The notes under the pieces: generated by a model | Database searches by the model: none | Told to the model about the DNA's origin: nothing | What the model saw: the letters and a program-made list of their open reading frames with translations, nothing else | In this document: positions 17,943 to 27,725 of the stretch, one piece after another | How positions within the stretch are numbered: position 1 is the stretch's first letter | Layout: every line of letters begins with the position of its first letter | Position numbers and translations under genes: made by a program | DNA from: Paraburkholderia adhaesiva | GTDB lineage: Bacteria; Pseudomonadota; Gammaproteobacteria; Burkholderiales; Burkholderiaceae | Reading direction: 5' to 3' | DNA: 64,000 nucleotides | Assembly (NCBI RefSeq): GCF_021390575.1 | Contig: NZ_JAJEJQ010000001.1 | Coordinates: 1,774,501 to 1,838,500, forward strand

Positions 17943-18951
17943 ACATCAGGCGGTGGCCGAGCCACCAACCGGCGGCAGAGAGCGCCGCCGAAGCCGGAAT
18001 CGTCAGAATCCACGCCCAGACGATATTGCCTGCCACGCCCCAGCGCACAGCCGAAAGCTTCCGGGTGGCGCCAACACCGACGATCGCGCCGGTGATGGTG
18101 TGCGTCGTCGAAACGGGAATGCCAAGCCAGGACGCAGTGAAAAGCGTCATCGCCCCGCCCGTCTCTGCGCAGAATCCGCCGACTGGCTTGAGCTTGGTGA
18201 TCTTCTGCCCCATCGTCCGGACAATCCGCCAGCCGCCGAACAGCGTGCCGAGGCCCATCGACAGGTAGCAGCCGCCCACGACCCAGATCGGCGGCGCGTC
18301 GGCGGTCGCTGCAGCGTAGCCCGTGGCGATCAGCAGCATCCAGATGATGCCGATGGTCTTCTGCGCGTCGTTACCGCCGTGGCCAAGGCTGTAGAGACTT
18401 GCGGAAATCAGCTGCAGGCGGCGGAATCGCCGGTCTACCTTGCTGGGCGGCGTTCGGAAATAGAGCCATGACACCAGCAGCATGAAGAACGAGCCGAGGA
18501 TGAAGCCGAGCAGCGGTGAGAGGAAGATGAACGCGACGGTGTTCATCAGGCCGTGCATGTTCAGCGAGTGCCAGCCCGACTTCGCAAGCGCCGCCCCCAC
18601 GAGACCGCCGATCAGCGCGTGCGACGAACTGGACGGGATCCCGTAGTACCAGGTCAGCACGTTCCAGCCGATCGCGCCCACCAGCGCGCCGAACACGACG
18701 TAGTGGTCGACGATATTGGGGTCGATGGTGCCTCTGCCCACTGTCTGCGCCACTTTCAGGTGGAAGACGAAATAGGCAATGACGTTGAACATGGCCGCGA
18801 AAGCCACCGCCTGCTGCGGCTTGAGCACGCCGGTCGACACGACGGTGGCGATCGAGTTCGCCGCGTCGTGAAAGCCGTTCATGAAGTCGAAGATGAGCGA
18901 AATGGCCACGAGTGACGCGACCACCCAGATGGCGAGTTGTATCGATTGCAT
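17941..18951 (-). CDS. pit: Low-affinity inorganic phosphate transporter, Pit family
   Basis: Inner-membrane phosphate (metal-phosphate)/proton symporter. It has 336 residues with about ten helices and the two family repeats: FDFMNGFHDAANSIATVVSTG at the N-terminus and a second signature near the C-terminus (GIPVSTTHTITGAIVGVG), plus SLGHGGNDAQKTIGI. The ATG at 18951 gives MQSIQLAIWV; a further upstream start would place 18 polar residues before the first helix. It is 10 bases downstream of the DUF47 gene and surely co-transcribed, the classic Pit accessory pairing. Confidence 0.92.
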   Translation of the reverse strand: MQSIQLAIWVVASLVAISLIFDFMNGFHDAANSIATVVSTGVLKPQQAVAFAAMFNVIAYFVFHLKVAQTVGRGTIDPNIVDHYVVFGALVGAIGWNVLTWYYGIPSSSSHALIGGLVGAALAKSGWHSLNMHGLMNTVAFIFLSPLLGFILGSFFMLLVSWLYFRTPPSKVDRRFRRLQLISASLYSLGHGGNDAQKTIGIIWMLLIATGYAAATADAPPIWVVGGCYLSMGLGTLFGGWRIVRTMGQKITKLKPVGGFCAETGGAMTLFTASWLGIPVSTTHTITGAIVGVGATRKLSAVRWGVAGNIVWAWILTIPASAALSAAGWWLGHRLM

Positions 18952-18961
18952 CGTGGCGAAC

Positions 18962-19588
18962 TCAGGCGTTTTCCAGCACGATGCCTTCGATGATGTTCGC
19001 AACATCCTCGCACTTGTCGGTGACAGCTTCGAGCAATTCGTAGATCGCCTTCAGCTTGATCAGCGTCTTGACGTTGTCTTCCTCGCGGAAGAGCTTCGAC
19101 ATCGCCGAACGCAGCAGCCGGTCCGCCTCGGACTCGAGCCGGTCGATCTCCTCGCAGGCCTTCAGGATCTCGCGAGCCTGCTTCATGTCGGACAGCAGCG
19201 CGACAGCGGCTTCGACGCGCCCGACGCATGCCGTGCAGACACGCGCGAGCTGGTTCGCTTCAGCCGTCACCGCCTGGACGTCATAGAGCGAAATGGCGGT
19301 GGCCACGTCCTCCATCAGGTCGAGCACGTCGTCCATCGTCGAGATCAGCTTGTGGATCTCGTCGCGGTCAAGCGGCGTGATGAAGGTCTTGTGCAGCAGG
19401 TCGATCGCTTCGTGCGTCAGCTTGTCAGCTGCCTTCTCGGCGGCCTGTACATTCTGCTTGTGGACTTCGGCATCGGCCAGATTGTCCATCAGAAGCTCAA
19501 GCTCCCGGCTTGCGGAAACGAGGCACTTCGCGTGCTCATTAAAAATTTCGAAAAACTTGCCCTCAGTGGGCATGAATCGGCCGAACAT
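18962..19588 (-). CDS. PhoU-like DUF47 protein, Pit accessory
   Basis: 208-residue all-helical PhoU-like protein of the DUF47 family, normally encoded next to Pit transporters and thought to modulate phosphate uptake. Typical features are MFGRFMPTEGKFFEIFNEHA at the N-terminus, acidic/helical segments with DEIHKLISTMDDVLDLMEDV, and DRLESEADRL. The ATG at 19588 matches the family start; 19 codons upstream remain open but fall into the repeat-containing leader. Three 22-bp repeats lie 29-94 bases upstream of this start. Confidence 0.88.
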   Translation of the reverse strand: MFGRFMPTEGKFFEIFNEHAKCLVSASRELELLMDNLADAEVHKQNVQAAEKAADKLTHEAIDLLHKTFITPLDRDEIHKLISTMDDVLDLMEDVATAISLYDVQAVTAEANQLARVCTACVGRVEAAVALLSDMKQAREILKACEEIDRLESEADRLLRSAMSKLFREEDNVKTLIKLKAIYELLEAVTDKCEDVANIIEGIVLENA

Positions 19589-19616
19589 TTGAATCCCGGA
19601 AATAGGTCTCGGATTG

Positions 19617-19682
19617 CCGTTGCGATACGGCAAGCTATCCGTCATAAAACGGCAAGCATGCCGTCACAAAACGGCCACATTG
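19617..19682. repeat. Three tandem 22-bp iterons upstream of DUF47-pit, possible operators
   Basis: Three consecutive 22-bp units (19617-19638, 19639-19660, 19661-19682). Each starts with the dyad CCGT-N6-ACGG (spacers TGCGAT, CATAAA, CACAAA) and, in the first two, continues with CAAGC. The 22-bp spacing places the dyads on the same face of the helix. CCGTCATAAAA and CCGTCACAAAA also resemble 11-bp Pho box half-sites (consensus CTGTCAT plus four AT-rich bases) read on the plus strand. The position upstream of the phosphate uptake genes fits a regulatory role. Confidence 0.7.
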
Positions 19683-19767
19683 TAACGTCGGAGGGAAGTG
19701 CCCGCACTTGTTGACGGACAGGAGCGCGGCGTTTGACCACGGGGGTGCAACCGCGCGCTACCGGACG

Positions 19768-21150
19768 CTACTCGCCGTAAAAAGTCTGCGCTCCGGCAAA
19801 ATTATCGAACTTCGTGAATTGACCATGGAACGTGAGTCGAACAGGTCCGATCGGCCCGTTACGCTGTTTGCCGATGATGATTTCGGCGGTGCCCTTGTCG
19901 GGACTGTCTGGGTTGTACACTTCGTCGCGGTAAATGAACAGGATCACGTCCGCGTCCTGTTCGATAGCGCCCGATTCGCGCAGGTCCGACATCACCGGCC
20001 GCTTGTTCGGACGCTGTTCCAGACCCCGGTTCAGCTGTGAGAGCGCGATCACCGGGACATCGAGTTCCTTGGCGAGACTCTTGAGCGAACGCGAGATTTC
20101 AGAAATTTCCGTCGCGCGGTTCTCGCCCGACGAGGATCCGCTCATCAGCTGCAGGTAGTCGACGATGATGAGCCCAAGCTTGCCGCATTGCCGCGAAAGA
20201 CGCCGCGCGCGCGAGCGCAGTTCCATTGGATTCAGACCGCCGGTTTCATCGATGAAGATCTGAGCCTCGCTCATTTTCTGCACGGCATGCGTGAGCTTCG
20301 GCCAATCTTCGTCTGTCAGGCGGCCCGTGCGCATACGGTGCTGGTCCAGACGCCCGACCGAACCGAGCATACGCATGATGAGCTGCGTGCCCGGCATTTC
20401 CATCGAGAACACCGCCACGGGCAGGCCGTACTCGACGGCCACGTACTCGCCGACGTTCATCGAGAACGCGGTCTTACCCATCGACGGGCGCCCCGCCACG
20501 ATGATCAGTTCGCCGCCGTGCATGCCCGAAGTCATGCGATCGAGGTCGATGAAGCCAGTCGGCGTGCCCGTCACGTCACTCGGATTGGCCGTGTGATAGA
20601 GCGTATCGATGCGCTCCACGACCTGCGTGAGCAGCGGCCCGATTTCGAGGAAACCCTGGGTGCCGCGCGCGCCGTCCTCGGCGATCGAGAACACCTTCGC
20701 CTCGGCCTCGTCGAGCAGCTGGCGCACTTCCTTGCCCTGCGGATTGAACGCGTCCGCCGAGATCTCGTCGGCGACCGACACCAGACGTCGCAGCACCGCG
20801 CGGTCGCGCACGATTTCGGCGTAGCGGCGGATGTTCGCCGCACTCGGCGTGTTCTGCGCTAGCGCGTTTAGATACGCGAGGCCGCCCACGTCTTCCGCCT
20901 TGCCGGCGTTGCCGAGCGCCTCATAGACGGTCACCACGTCGGCCGGGCGCGCGGACGAAATCAGGCGTCCGATATGCTCGAAGATGATGCGGTGATCGTA
21001 GCGGTAGAAGTCGCTTTGGGAGAGAAAGTCGGCAATCCGGTCCCAGGCGCCGTTGTCCAGCAACAGGCCGCCGAGCACCGATTGCTCGGCCTCGATCGAA
21101 TGCGGGGGGACCTTCAGCGACTCGAGTTGGGGATCGTTGGGAGCGTTCAT
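19768..21150 (-). CDS. dnaB: Replicative DNA helicase
   Basis: Hexameric 5'-3' helicase of the replication fork. It has 460 residues: N-terminal domain (SIEAEQSVLGGLLLDN), linker, and RecA-like ATPase with Walker A GRPSMGKTAFSMN, Walker B LIIVDYLQLM and the arginine-rich RSLKSLAKELDVPVIALSQLNR-type DnaB motif. No intein or insertion is visible. The ATG at 21150 is preferred over an in-frame TTG nine bases upstream; neither has a good ribosome site. A terminator separates it from rplI, so it may be expressed from its own promoter. Confidence 0.95.
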   Translation of the reverse strand: MNAPNDPQLESLKVPPHSIEAEQSVLGGLLLDNGAWDRIADFLSQSDFYRYDHRIIFEHIGRLISSARPADVVTVYEALGNAGKAEDVGGLAYLNALAQNTPSAANIRRYAEIVRDRAVLRRLVSVADEISADAFNPQGKEVRQLLDEAEAKVFSIAEDGARGTQGFLEIGPLLTQVVERIDTLYHTANPSDVTGTPTGFIDLDRMTSGMHGGELIIVAGRPSMGKTAFSMNVGEYVAVEYGLPVAVFSMEMPGTQLIMRMLGSVGRLDQHRMRTGRLTDEDWPKLTHAVQKMSEAQIFIDETGGLNPMELRSRARRLSRQCGKLGLIIVDYLQLMSGSSSGENRATEISEISRSLKSLAKELDVPVIALSQLNRGLEQRPNKRPVMSDLRESGAIEQDADVILFIYRDEVYNPDSPDKGTAEIIIGKQRNGPIGPVRLTFHGQFTKFDNFAGAQTFYGE

Positions 21151-21227
21151 GAGGGGCAATTATCGGACAAGCCGCCCGTCAGGAACAAGCAGCAAAACAG
21201 CAAATCGACAGCGACCCGGTGCACAAC

Positions 21228-21262
21228 AAAAAAGGCAGAAGCCGTTGGGCTCCTGCCTTTTT
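21228..21262. terminator. Terminator between rplI and dnaB
   Basis: AAAAAAGGCAGAAGCC, loop, then GGCTCCTGCCTTTTT: a near-perfect stem with A and T runs on both sides, able to stop transcription leaving rplI on the minus strand. Confidence 0.85.
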
Positions 21263-21307
21263 CGAAAATGACAGCGGTCGAGCGGCCCTGACGGGCCGCC
21301 GCGGCGC

Positions 21308-21760
21308 TTAGGCGTGCTCGCCCAGCACCGACACCGTGACGTCCACGAGAACGTCGGTGTGCAGCGAAACGTGCACCGGGTGGTCGCCCACCATCTTCAG
21401 CGGGCCTTCCGGCAGGCGCACTTGCGCCTTTTCCACTGCGAAGCCTTGCTTCGTCAGCGCGTCGGCGATGTCGGCGTTCGTGACCGAGCCGAACAGACGG
21501 CCGTCCACACCAGCCTTCTGGCCGATCTGAACGGTCAGGCCGTTCAGCTTTTCGCCTTCTGCCTGAGCGGCTGCCAGCTTTTCAGCAGCGGCCTTTTCGA
21601 GTTCGGCGCGGCGAACTTCGAATTCGGCAATCGCGTCCTTCGTGGCACGGCGAGCCTTCTTGTTCGGGATCAGGAAGTTACGTGCGTAACCGTCCTTCAC
21701 CTTGACGATGTCGCCGAGGTTACCCAGGTTGACGACTTTTTCGAGAAGAATGATCTGCAT
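21308..21760 (-). CDS. rplI: 50S ribosomal protein L9
   Basis: 150 residues, the normal length. The N-terminal RNA-binding domain [19 protein letters not shown], with [15 protein letters not shown], is followed by the long connecting helix ([19 protein letters not shown]) and the C-terminal domain. The ATG has AAGGAG eight bases upstream. It is the last ribosomal gene in the rpsF-priB-rpsR-rplI operon. Confidence 0.97.
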   Translation of the reverse strand: MQIILLEKVVNLGNLGDIVKVKDGYARNFLIPNKKARRATKDAIAEFEVRRAELEKAAAEKLAAAQAEGEKLNGLTVQIGQKAGVDGRLFGSVTNADIADALTKQGFAVEKAQVRLPEGPLKMVGDHPVHVSLHTDVLVDVTVSVLGEHA

Positions 21761-21787
21761 TCGGATGCTCCTTATAGCGTCGTCGGG

Positions 21788-22063
21788 TTAGGCCTTGTGC
21801 TGGTCCGTGTACGGCATCAGCGCCAGGAAACGCGCGCGCTTGATAGCCGTGTCCAGCTGACGCTGATAGTGGGCCTTGGTACCCGTCAGACGCGCCGGCG
21901 TGATCTTGCCGTTCTCGCCGATGAAGTCCTTCAGCGTTTCGATGTCCTTGTAGTCGATCTGATCGACGCCTGCAGCCGTGAAGCGGCAGAACTTCTTGCG
22001 CTTGAAGAGCGGGTTTTGCTGTTGACGACGCTTGTCGAATTTCTTGCCAGTCGGTCGGGCCAT
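21788..22063 (-). CDS. rpsR: 30S ribosomal protein S18
   Basis: 91 residues with the S18 core [20 protein letters not shown] and [20 protein letters not shown]. The ATG follows AAAGGA. It begins two bases after the priB stop, so translation is likely coupled. Confidence 0.97.
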   Translation of the reverse strand: MARPTGKKFDKRRQQQNPLFKRKKFCRFTAAGVDQIDYKDIETLKDFIGENGKITPARLTGTKAHYQRQLDTAIKRARFLALMPYTDQHKA

Positions 22064-22065
22064 GA

Positions 22066-22365
22066 TTAGTCCTTTCCTGTACCTTGAATCTCTGTGATGT
22101 GAAACACCAGGGTTCGCGCGTTGCGGTGCTTTTTCGCCAGAAAACCCGTGAAGAGCGTCTCGACGCCCATCTCACAGCTTTCCAGCTTGCCGCATGCTTC
22201 GCCGGCGGCCACCGCGTCCATCGTCAGTTCCACGAGGCGGGCGATACCGGCCTCGGCGACTTCGGTGCGGTGATGCAACGTGCAGCCTGCAATCGGAACG
22301 CCGGCCGGGGTGTACCGCACCGGTTCGCGTTCGACGACGCTAGCCGTCAGTTGCAGCCTGTTCAC
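22066..22365 (-). CDS. priB: Primosomal replication protein N
   Basis: 99-residue single-stranded DNA-binding OB-fold protein of the PriB family ([48 protein letters not shown]), working with PriA in replication restart. The start is GTG at 22365. The gene sits between rpsF and rpsR, its standard place in betaproteobacteria. Confidence 0.93.
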   Translation of the reverse strand: MNRLQLTASVVEREPVRYTPAGVPIAGCTLHHRTEVAEAGIARLVELTMDAVAAGEACGKLESCEMGVETLFTGFLAKKHRNARTLVFHITEIQGTGKD

Positions 22366-22411
22366 GTGGCGAATTTACGCAAATGCGCTTGAATCCTGAT
22401 GGCTTGTGTAA

Positions 22412-22783
22412 TTAAGCCTGCGCTTCGGTCGGCTGGGCAGCCGCCTTCTTGGCTTCTTCGCGCTGCACTTCCTTCATCATCGGCGACGGGCCAGTTTCGG
22501 CCTTCTTCATCTTGACGATGAGGTGACGCAGAACGGCGTCGTTGAACTTGAACGCGTGTTCCAGCTCGTCGAGCGTGGTCTGGTCGCATTCGATGTTCAT
22601 GCAGACGTAGTGAGCCTTCGCGAGTTTCTCGATCATGTAGGCCAGTTGACGACGGCCCCAGTCTTCGATGCGGTGGATCTGGCCACCGTGCGACGTGATC
22701 GTGCCCTTGTAGCGCTCGATCATCGCGGGCACTTGCTCGCTTTGATCGGGGTGCACGATGAAGACGATTTCATAATGACGCAT
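22412..22783 (-). CDS. rpsF: 30S ribosomal protein S6
   Basis: 123 residues starting [19 protein letters not shown], with [20 protein letters not shown] and the S18-contacting strand [17 protein letters not shown]. The C-terminal tail is charged ([12 protein letters not shown]). The ATG at 22783 has AGGAG nine bases upstream. It is the first gene of the operon; 22784-23019 contains its leader and probable promoter. Confidence 0.97.
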   Translation of the reverse strand: MRHYEIVFIVHPDQSEQVPAMIERYKGTITSHGGQIHRIEDWGRRQLAYMIEKLAKAHYVCMNIECDQTTLDELEHAFKFNDAVLRHLIVKMKKAETGPSPMMKEVQREEAKKAAAQPTEAQA

Positions 22784-23019
22784 ACACACTCCTTATGCTG
22801 ACTTTTGGATAGAAGCCACCCGGGCGTCGAACCGGTGCGGCAAGTGAGAAGCCGAAGATTGTAACGCGACAGGGCTGCTCGCGCAACTGAAATCGGCCGA
22901 AAGAGGTGTGGGTTGTGCCGCAAATCGGGCGTGTTTTCAATGACTTGCGAGGCGCTTCGCCCATGGGGTGCGAGCCGCGAAAGCTCCGTAGGGGCTCTGC
23001 GTAGCGGTTCAGTGGCCGT

Positions 23020-23904
23020 TCAGCCGCCATGCAGCCGCGCGAGGAGCGCGTCGCGCAGGCCTGTGAGCACGCCAGCCTCCCCGTCGGTCACGGCCCACCA
23101 GGTCATGCCGTCAGCCTCCCAGCGCGCGAGTGCGTAGCCCTCGCTGGTGGGCGGCGCGCTCGTCGTCACGGCTGGCCCTGCGCTGCCTGGCGGGAACACG
23201 TAGACATCGATCACGTGCTTGTCGTGGTGATAGACGAGCACCGCCACGCGTTCGCGCCCCACATAGTCGAGCCGCCCACCGACGAGCGGAAAGCCCGCCA
23301 CCGCGAGATCCTCGACAGGCGGTGCATAGTCGATCTTGCCGTTGAACCACGGCTTGACCGTGTGCTTGTCCGTCGAGATCACATCGAGATCGCGACCCGA
23401 GATCTGGGCACGGACGTGGCTCGATACGATTTCGTCGACAAATGCGCCGCCTGCAGCCGGATGGCGCAGGTTCAGCGCAGCCGCGAGTCCAAGCGCGAAG
23501 AGCACGAGCAGTGCGCCGGTCAGCCAGCTGAATCCCGCCGACGGCGTGCCCACACTTCCGCCGGAGCCGAATCCGTCGTGGCGTGGCCAGGTCAGCCAAG
23601 ATGACGCGCCCCAACCTGTTTTGCGTGCGCGCGGGCGCACGGGTTGCGCGCCGGTTTCTCTCGCGAATACATCCTCACCCGACGCAATCGGCGGCAAAGC
23701 CGCGGCGATGCGCGCACCAAGCCCCTCGGGCGCGCGGTAATAGGTCGCCGATCTCGTGGCCTTCGAAATCGCCTGCACTATCTGCTCTTCGTGCTGGCAT
23801 CGCTCGCATCCAGCCAGATGCTCGCGCACGCGCCATTCGTCGGCGGCAGAAAGTTCGCGGTCGACGCTCGCGTCGACAAGTGGGTGCGCTTCGTCACAGT
23901 TCAT
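23020..23904 (-). CDS. Membrane-bound zinc anti-sigma factor
   Basis: 294 residues. The N-terminal cytoplasmic ZAS-type zinc finger has Cys3 and H-x3-C-x2-C in REHLAGCERC (about 28-36); one hydrophobic helix is at about 128-147 (LTGALLVLFALGLAAAL), followed by a ~145-residue periplasmic domain. This arrangement holds an ECF sigma factor inactive until an envelope or redox signal arrives. The ATG overlaps the sigma factor stop (ATGA), so the pair is translated together. The signal is not evident. Confidence 0.85.
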   Translation of the reverse strand: MNCDEAHPLVDASVDRELSAADEWRVREHLAGCERCQHEEQIVQAISKATRSATYYRAPEGLGARIAAALPPIASGEDVFARETGAQPVRPRARKTGWGASSWLTWPRHDGFGSGGSVGTPSAGFSWLTGALLVLFALGLAAALNLRHPAAGGAFVDEIVSSHVRAQISGRDLDVISTDKHTVKPWFNGKIDYAPPVEDLAVAGFPLVGGRLDYVGRERVAVLVYHHDKHVIDVYVFPPGSAGPAVTTSAPPTSEGYALARWEADGMTWWAVTDGEAGVLTGLRDALLARLHGG

Positions 23905-24656
23905 CGAGCGCCTCCCTCCGTAGTGTGGCCGCTAGTACGCGGCTGCGGTCCGCCGTCGACGGCCGGTTCCTCGCGGACCCGGCCGTCGTTTTCCCGGACG
24001 GATGGTCTCCCTGGCTGACTGCTTTCCCCATTGCCTGCGCTGTTGCTCTTTACTTGCCGCGCGTGAGGCGCGTCGTAATCCGTGCGCCCCTGCTGAGCCG
24101 CCAGCAGTGTCGCGAGGCGCCGGCGTCCGCGCGCGAGCCGCGACATTACGGTCCCGACCGGCACGTCCACGATCACAGCGATCTCGCGATAACTCAAATC
24201 TTCCATCTCGCGCAACACCAGCACTTCTCGATACTCGACCGGCAGCCGTTGTATCGCATCCTGCACGTTGCGCGAGTCCTCAGCGCGCATCGCGAGTGTT
24301 TCCGGATCTTCGCTCGCCGTCTCCCATCCTTCGAGCGGCGTGTCGTCGCGCAGCTCGTCGATGGGCGTCACCTCCTCCGACGTCGACCGCCGCCGCCACT
24401 CGTCGTACCAGACGCGCCGCACGATCGTCAGAAGCCAGGGGCGAGCAAGGTCACCGTGAAACGTGTCGAAAAAACGGAATGCCCGCAGGTACGCCTCCTG
24501 GGCGATGTCCTCGGCATCGCGCGAGTTGTGCGAGAGCCAGCGCGCGAGGTTGTAGGCCGCGTCCAGATGCGGCATCGCGAGCAACTGAAAGCGGCGGCTG
24601 CGTGCAGCCTCATCGCTTTCAGACGGATCGATCTGCTCGTTCGCGCTCGCGCCCAC
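23901..24656 (-). CDS. ECF (sigma-70 region 2/4) sigma factor
   Basis: 251 residues. Region 2 is at about 28-95 (LDAAYNLARWLSHNSRDAED, AYLRAFRFFDTF, RPWLLTIVRRVWYDEWRRR) and region 4 at about 130-190 (QDAIQRLPVEYREVLVLREM, LSYREIAVIVDVPVGTVMSR). The last ~60 residues are a hydrophilic extension not typical of the class. It starts with GTG at 24656 preceded by GAGGGG. It is expected to activate its own promoter; 24657-24868 carries the promoter but no clear -35/-10 pair could be assigned. Confidence 0.88.
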   Translation of the reverse strand: MGASANEQIDPSESDEAARSRRFQLLAMPHLDAAYNLARWLSHNSRDAEDIAQEAYLRAFRFFDTFHGDLARPWLLTIVRRVWYDEWRRRSTSEEVTPIDELRDDTPLEGWETASEDPETLAMRAEDSRNVQDAIQRLPVEYREVLVLREMEDLSYREIAVIVDVPVGTVMSRLARGRRRLATLLAAQQGRTDYDAPHARQVKSNSAGNGESSQPGRPSVRENDGRVREEPAVDGGPQPRTSGHTTEGGAR

Positions 24657-24868
24657 GCTCGCCCCTCGTGCCCACTGCGGTGTCTCTCGTCCTTCGAACC
24701 GCCGTCACCTTCCTGCTAGCACTACCGGCACCGCAGCCAGTGTATTCCCGCTTTGGGTTTCCGCGAGTGAAAAATAAATCGCGGATGTCCAGCGCGATCT
24801 GGCCGAAAACCGTCACCTCCGTTTCACGCGAGATCCCAATGCACTCCAGCCTGAGCCGGCGCGGCGGC

Positions 24869-25783
24869 TCAGGTCGCTTCACCGCTCCAGTAACCAGGTT
24901 GCGCGTAGACCGCCTTGAGGTAATCGATGAAATAGCGCACCCGGGCCGGCACGTAACGCTGCTGCGGATAGACCGCGAGGATGTCGTAGTCGGGCAGCGC
25001 ATATTCGTCGAGCACCGTTTCGAGTTCGCCGCGCTCGAGTTGCGCGTCGATCTCCCACGTGGACCGCCAGCCGAGCCCAAGCCCTTCCGCGGCCCAGCGA
25101 TGCAACAGTTCGCCGTCGTTGCAATCGAGCGCGCCGCTCACGCGCACGGTCACGAGCTTGCCGTTGCGCCGGAAATACCAGCCGCGGTTTTGCCCGCCCT
25201 GCAGGTTGAACGCGAGACAGTTGTGGTTCTGCAGGTCTTCGAGCGTCTTGGGCCTGCCATGCCGGCGAAAGTACTCGGGCGTACCGCACACCACGCGCCG
25301 GTTCGACGCCAGCTTTACGGCGACGAAGTTCGGATCAACCGCGCCGCCGATCCGGATCGACAGGTCGTAGCCCTCGCGCACGAGATCGACCACGCGGTCG
25401 GTCAGGTTGAACGACATCTGGAGTTCGGGCTTGTCGGCCAGAAACGCGGGCGCGAGCGGCGCGACGTGCTTGCGCCCGAAGGACGCCGGCGCCGACACGA
25501 TCAGATGCCCGTTCACGACACGGCGCCCAGCCGAGATTTCGTTTTCCGCCTGCTCCCATTCCGCGAGCAGGCCGCGGCAGCGCTCGAGAAATGCGCCGCC
25601 CTCTTCGCTCACGACGAGCCGCCGTGTCGAGCGATACAGGAGCTTCACGCCGAGCCGTTTCTCCAGCGCGTCAAGACGCCGCCCGAGGATCACGGGCGAC
25701 ACGCCCTCCTCGAGCGCCGCCGCCGCGAGGCTGCCAGCCTGAACGACGCGTACGAATGTTTCGATCTGCTTGAAGCGGTCCAT
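24869..25783 (-). CDS. LysR-family transcriptional regulator next to gcl
   Basis: 304 residues. The N-terminal winged helix begins MDRFKQIETFVRVVQAGSLA, with VSPVILGRRLDALEKRLGVK as the recognition part, followed by a periplasmic-binding-like effector domain. The ATG at 25783 was chosen because the preceding 24 codons are not homologous to the family. It is divergent from gcl across 145 bases, in which ACTTTTAG (about 25813) and CTAAAGT (about 25872) face each other, a plausible operator pair. It may control glyoxylate use, but this is only positional inference. Confidence 0.88.
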   Translation of the reverse strand: MDRFKQIETFVRVVQAGSLAAAALEEGVSPVILGRRLDALEKRLGVKLLYRSTRRLVVSEEGGAFLERCRGLLAEWEQAENEISAGRRVVNGHLIVSAPASFGRKHVAPLAPAFLADKPELQMSFNLTDRVVDLVREGYDLSIRIGGAVDPNFVAVKLASNRRVVCGTPEYFRRHGRPKTLEDLQNHNCLAFNLQGGQNRGWYFRRNGKLVTVRVSGALDCNDGELLHRWAAEGLGLGWRSTWEIDAQLERGELETVLDEYALPDYDILAVYPQQRYVPARVRYFIDYLKAVYAQPGYWSGEAT

Positions 25784-25928
25784 GGGGTGTCTCCTCTCTC
25801 CACGGCATTCGATACTTTTAGTTTCGAAATAAGCGACCTGGACTGATCTTATCAAACCTTTCGTACGATCCTAAAGTGCGTCTCAACAACTCGTCATTTG
25901 TGCAGTTCGCGAAATTCAGGAGACAGTC

Positions 25929-27710
25929 ATGGCCAAAATGAGAGCCGTAGACGCCGCGGTACTGGTACTCGAGAAAGAAGGGATCGACACGGCCTTTGGC
26001 GTGCCGGGCGCTGCCATCAACCCGTTCTATTCGGCGCTCAAGAAGGCAGGTGGCATCACGCACCTGCTCGCGCGCCACGTCGAGGGCGCTTCGCACATGG
26101 CGGAGGGTTATACGCGCGCCGCACCGGGCAATATCGGCGTGTGCATCGGCACGTCGGGACCGGCCGGGACCGACATGATTACCGGCCTCTATTCGGCATC
26201 CGCGGACTCCATTCCGATCCTCGCGATCACGGGTCAGGCTCCGCGCGCCAGGCTCTACAAAGAAGACTTCCAGGCCGTCGACATCGAGTCAATCGCCAAG
26301 CCCGTCACCAAGTGGGCCGTGACGGTGCGCGAGCCCGCGCTCGTGCCACGCGTATTCCAGCAGGCGTTCCACCTGATGCGCTCGGGCCGCCCGGGTCCGG
26401 TGCTGGTCGACCTGCCGATCGACGTGCAACTCGCGGAAATCGAATTCGACATCGACCTCTACGAGCCGCTGCCGGTCTATAAGCCGAAGGCAACGCGCAA
26501 GCAGATCGAAGCCGCGCTTGCGATGCTCAACGCGAGCGAAAAACCGCTGATCGTCTCCGGCGGCGGCGTGATCAACGCAGCCGCTGAAGACCTGCTCGTC
26601 AAGTTTGCCGAAACGGTGGGCGTGCCCGTCATCCCGACGCTGATGTCATGGGGCGCCATCGCCGACGATCACCCGCTCATGGCGGGCATGGTCGGCCTGC
26701 AGACGTCGCATCGCTACGGCAACGCGACGATGCTCGCCTCCGACTTCGTGCTCGGCATCGGCAATCGCTGGGCGAACCGCCACACGGGTAGCGTTGAGGT
26801 GTACACGAAGGGCCGCAAGTTCGTGCACGTCGACATCGAGCCAACGCAGATCGGCCGCGTGTTCGGCCCGGATCTCGGCATCGTGTCGGACGCAAAGGCC
26901 GCGCTCGAACTGTTCGTCGAAGTCGCGCAGGAATGGAAAGCGGCGGGCAAGCTCAAGGATCGCGGCGAGTGGGTCGCGGACTGCCAGCAACGCAAGCGCA
27001 CGATGCACCGCAAGACGCACTTCGACGTCACGCCGATCAAGCCGCAGCGCGTGTACGAAGAGATGAACAAGGTGTTCGGGCGCGACACGTGCTACGTGAG
27101 CACCATCGGCCTTTCGCAGATCGCCGGTGCCCAGTTCCTGCACGTCTACAAGGCGCGCAACTGGATCAACTGCGGCCAGGCGGGCCCGCTCGGCTGGACG
27201 ATTCCCGCAGCGCTTGGCGTGCGCGCAGCCGATCCTACCCGCCCGATCGTCGCGCTCTCCGGCGACTACGACTTCCAGTTCCTCATCGAGGAGCTTGCCG
27301 TCGGGGCGCAGTTCAAGCTGCCCTACGTTCACGTCGTGGTGAACAACTCGTACCTCGGCCTGATTCGCCAGGCTCAACGCCAGTTCGACATGGACTTCTG
27401 CGTGCAGCTCGCGTTCGAGAACATCAACGCACCTGAACTCAACGGCTACGGCGTCGATCACATCGCGGTCGCCGAAGGGCTCGGCTGCAAGGCGCTGCGC
27501 GTCTTCAAACCCGAGGAGATCGCGCCGGCGCTCAAACAGGCGCAGTCGATGGCTGCCGAGTTTAGCGTGCCGGTCGTGGTCGAAGTCATCCTCGAGCGCG
27601 TGACCAATATCGCGATGGGTACCGAGATCGACGCGATCAACGAATTCGAAGAACTTGCCGAAAAGCCGGAGCACGCACCGACCGCGATCGCACTGCCGGG
27701 CGAAGCGTAA
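25929..27710 (+). CDS. gcl: Glyoxylate carboligase (tartronate-semialdehyde synthase)
   Basis: ThDP enzyme joining two glyoxylates into tartronate semialdehyde with CO2 release. Its 593 residues equal the E. coli length. The usual catalytic Glu of ThDP enzymes is replaced by Val51 ([16 protein letters not shown]), a hallmark of Gcl. The ThDP/Mg motif [17 protein letters not shown]...NN is near 450. The ATG has AGGAGA upstream. First gene of the gcl-hyi-glxR pathway unit. Confidence 0.96.
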   Translation: MAKMRAVDAAVLVLEKEGIDTAFGVPGAAINPFYSALKKAGGITHLLARHVEGASHMAEGYTRAAPGNIGVCIGTSGPAGTDMITGLYSASADSIPILAITGQAPRARLYKEDFQAVDIESIAKPVTKWAVTVREPALVPRVFQQAFHLMRSGRPGPVLVDLPIDVQLAEIEFDIDLYEPLPVYKPKATRKQIEAALAMLNASEKPLIVSGGGVINAAAEDLLVKFAETVGVPVIPTLMSWGAIADDHPLMAGMVGLQTSHRYGNATMLASDFVLGIGNRWANRHTGSVEVYTKGRKFVHVDIEPTQIGRVFGPDLGIVSDAKAALELFVEVAQEWKAAGKLKDRGEWVADCQQRKRTMHRKTHFDVTPIKPQRVYEEMNKVFGRDTCYVSTIGLSQIAGAQFLHVYKARNWINCGQAGPLGWTIPAALGVRAADPTRPIVALSGDYDFQFLIEELAVGAQFKLPYVHVVVNNSYLGLIRQAQRQFDMDFCVQLAFENINAPELNGYGVDHIAVAEGLGCKALRVFKPEEIAPALKQAQSMAAEFSVPVVVEVILERVTNIAMGTEIDAINEFEELAEKPEHAPTAIALPGEA

Positions 27711-27725
27711 GCGTCCCCCCCGCTG

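Noticed and set aside
22994..24018. Plus-strand ORFs opposite the sigma/anti-sigma pair
   Set aside because: Antisense shadows with Arg/Ala/Ser-rich composition; the minus-strand genes have clear domains and a coupled ATGA overlap.
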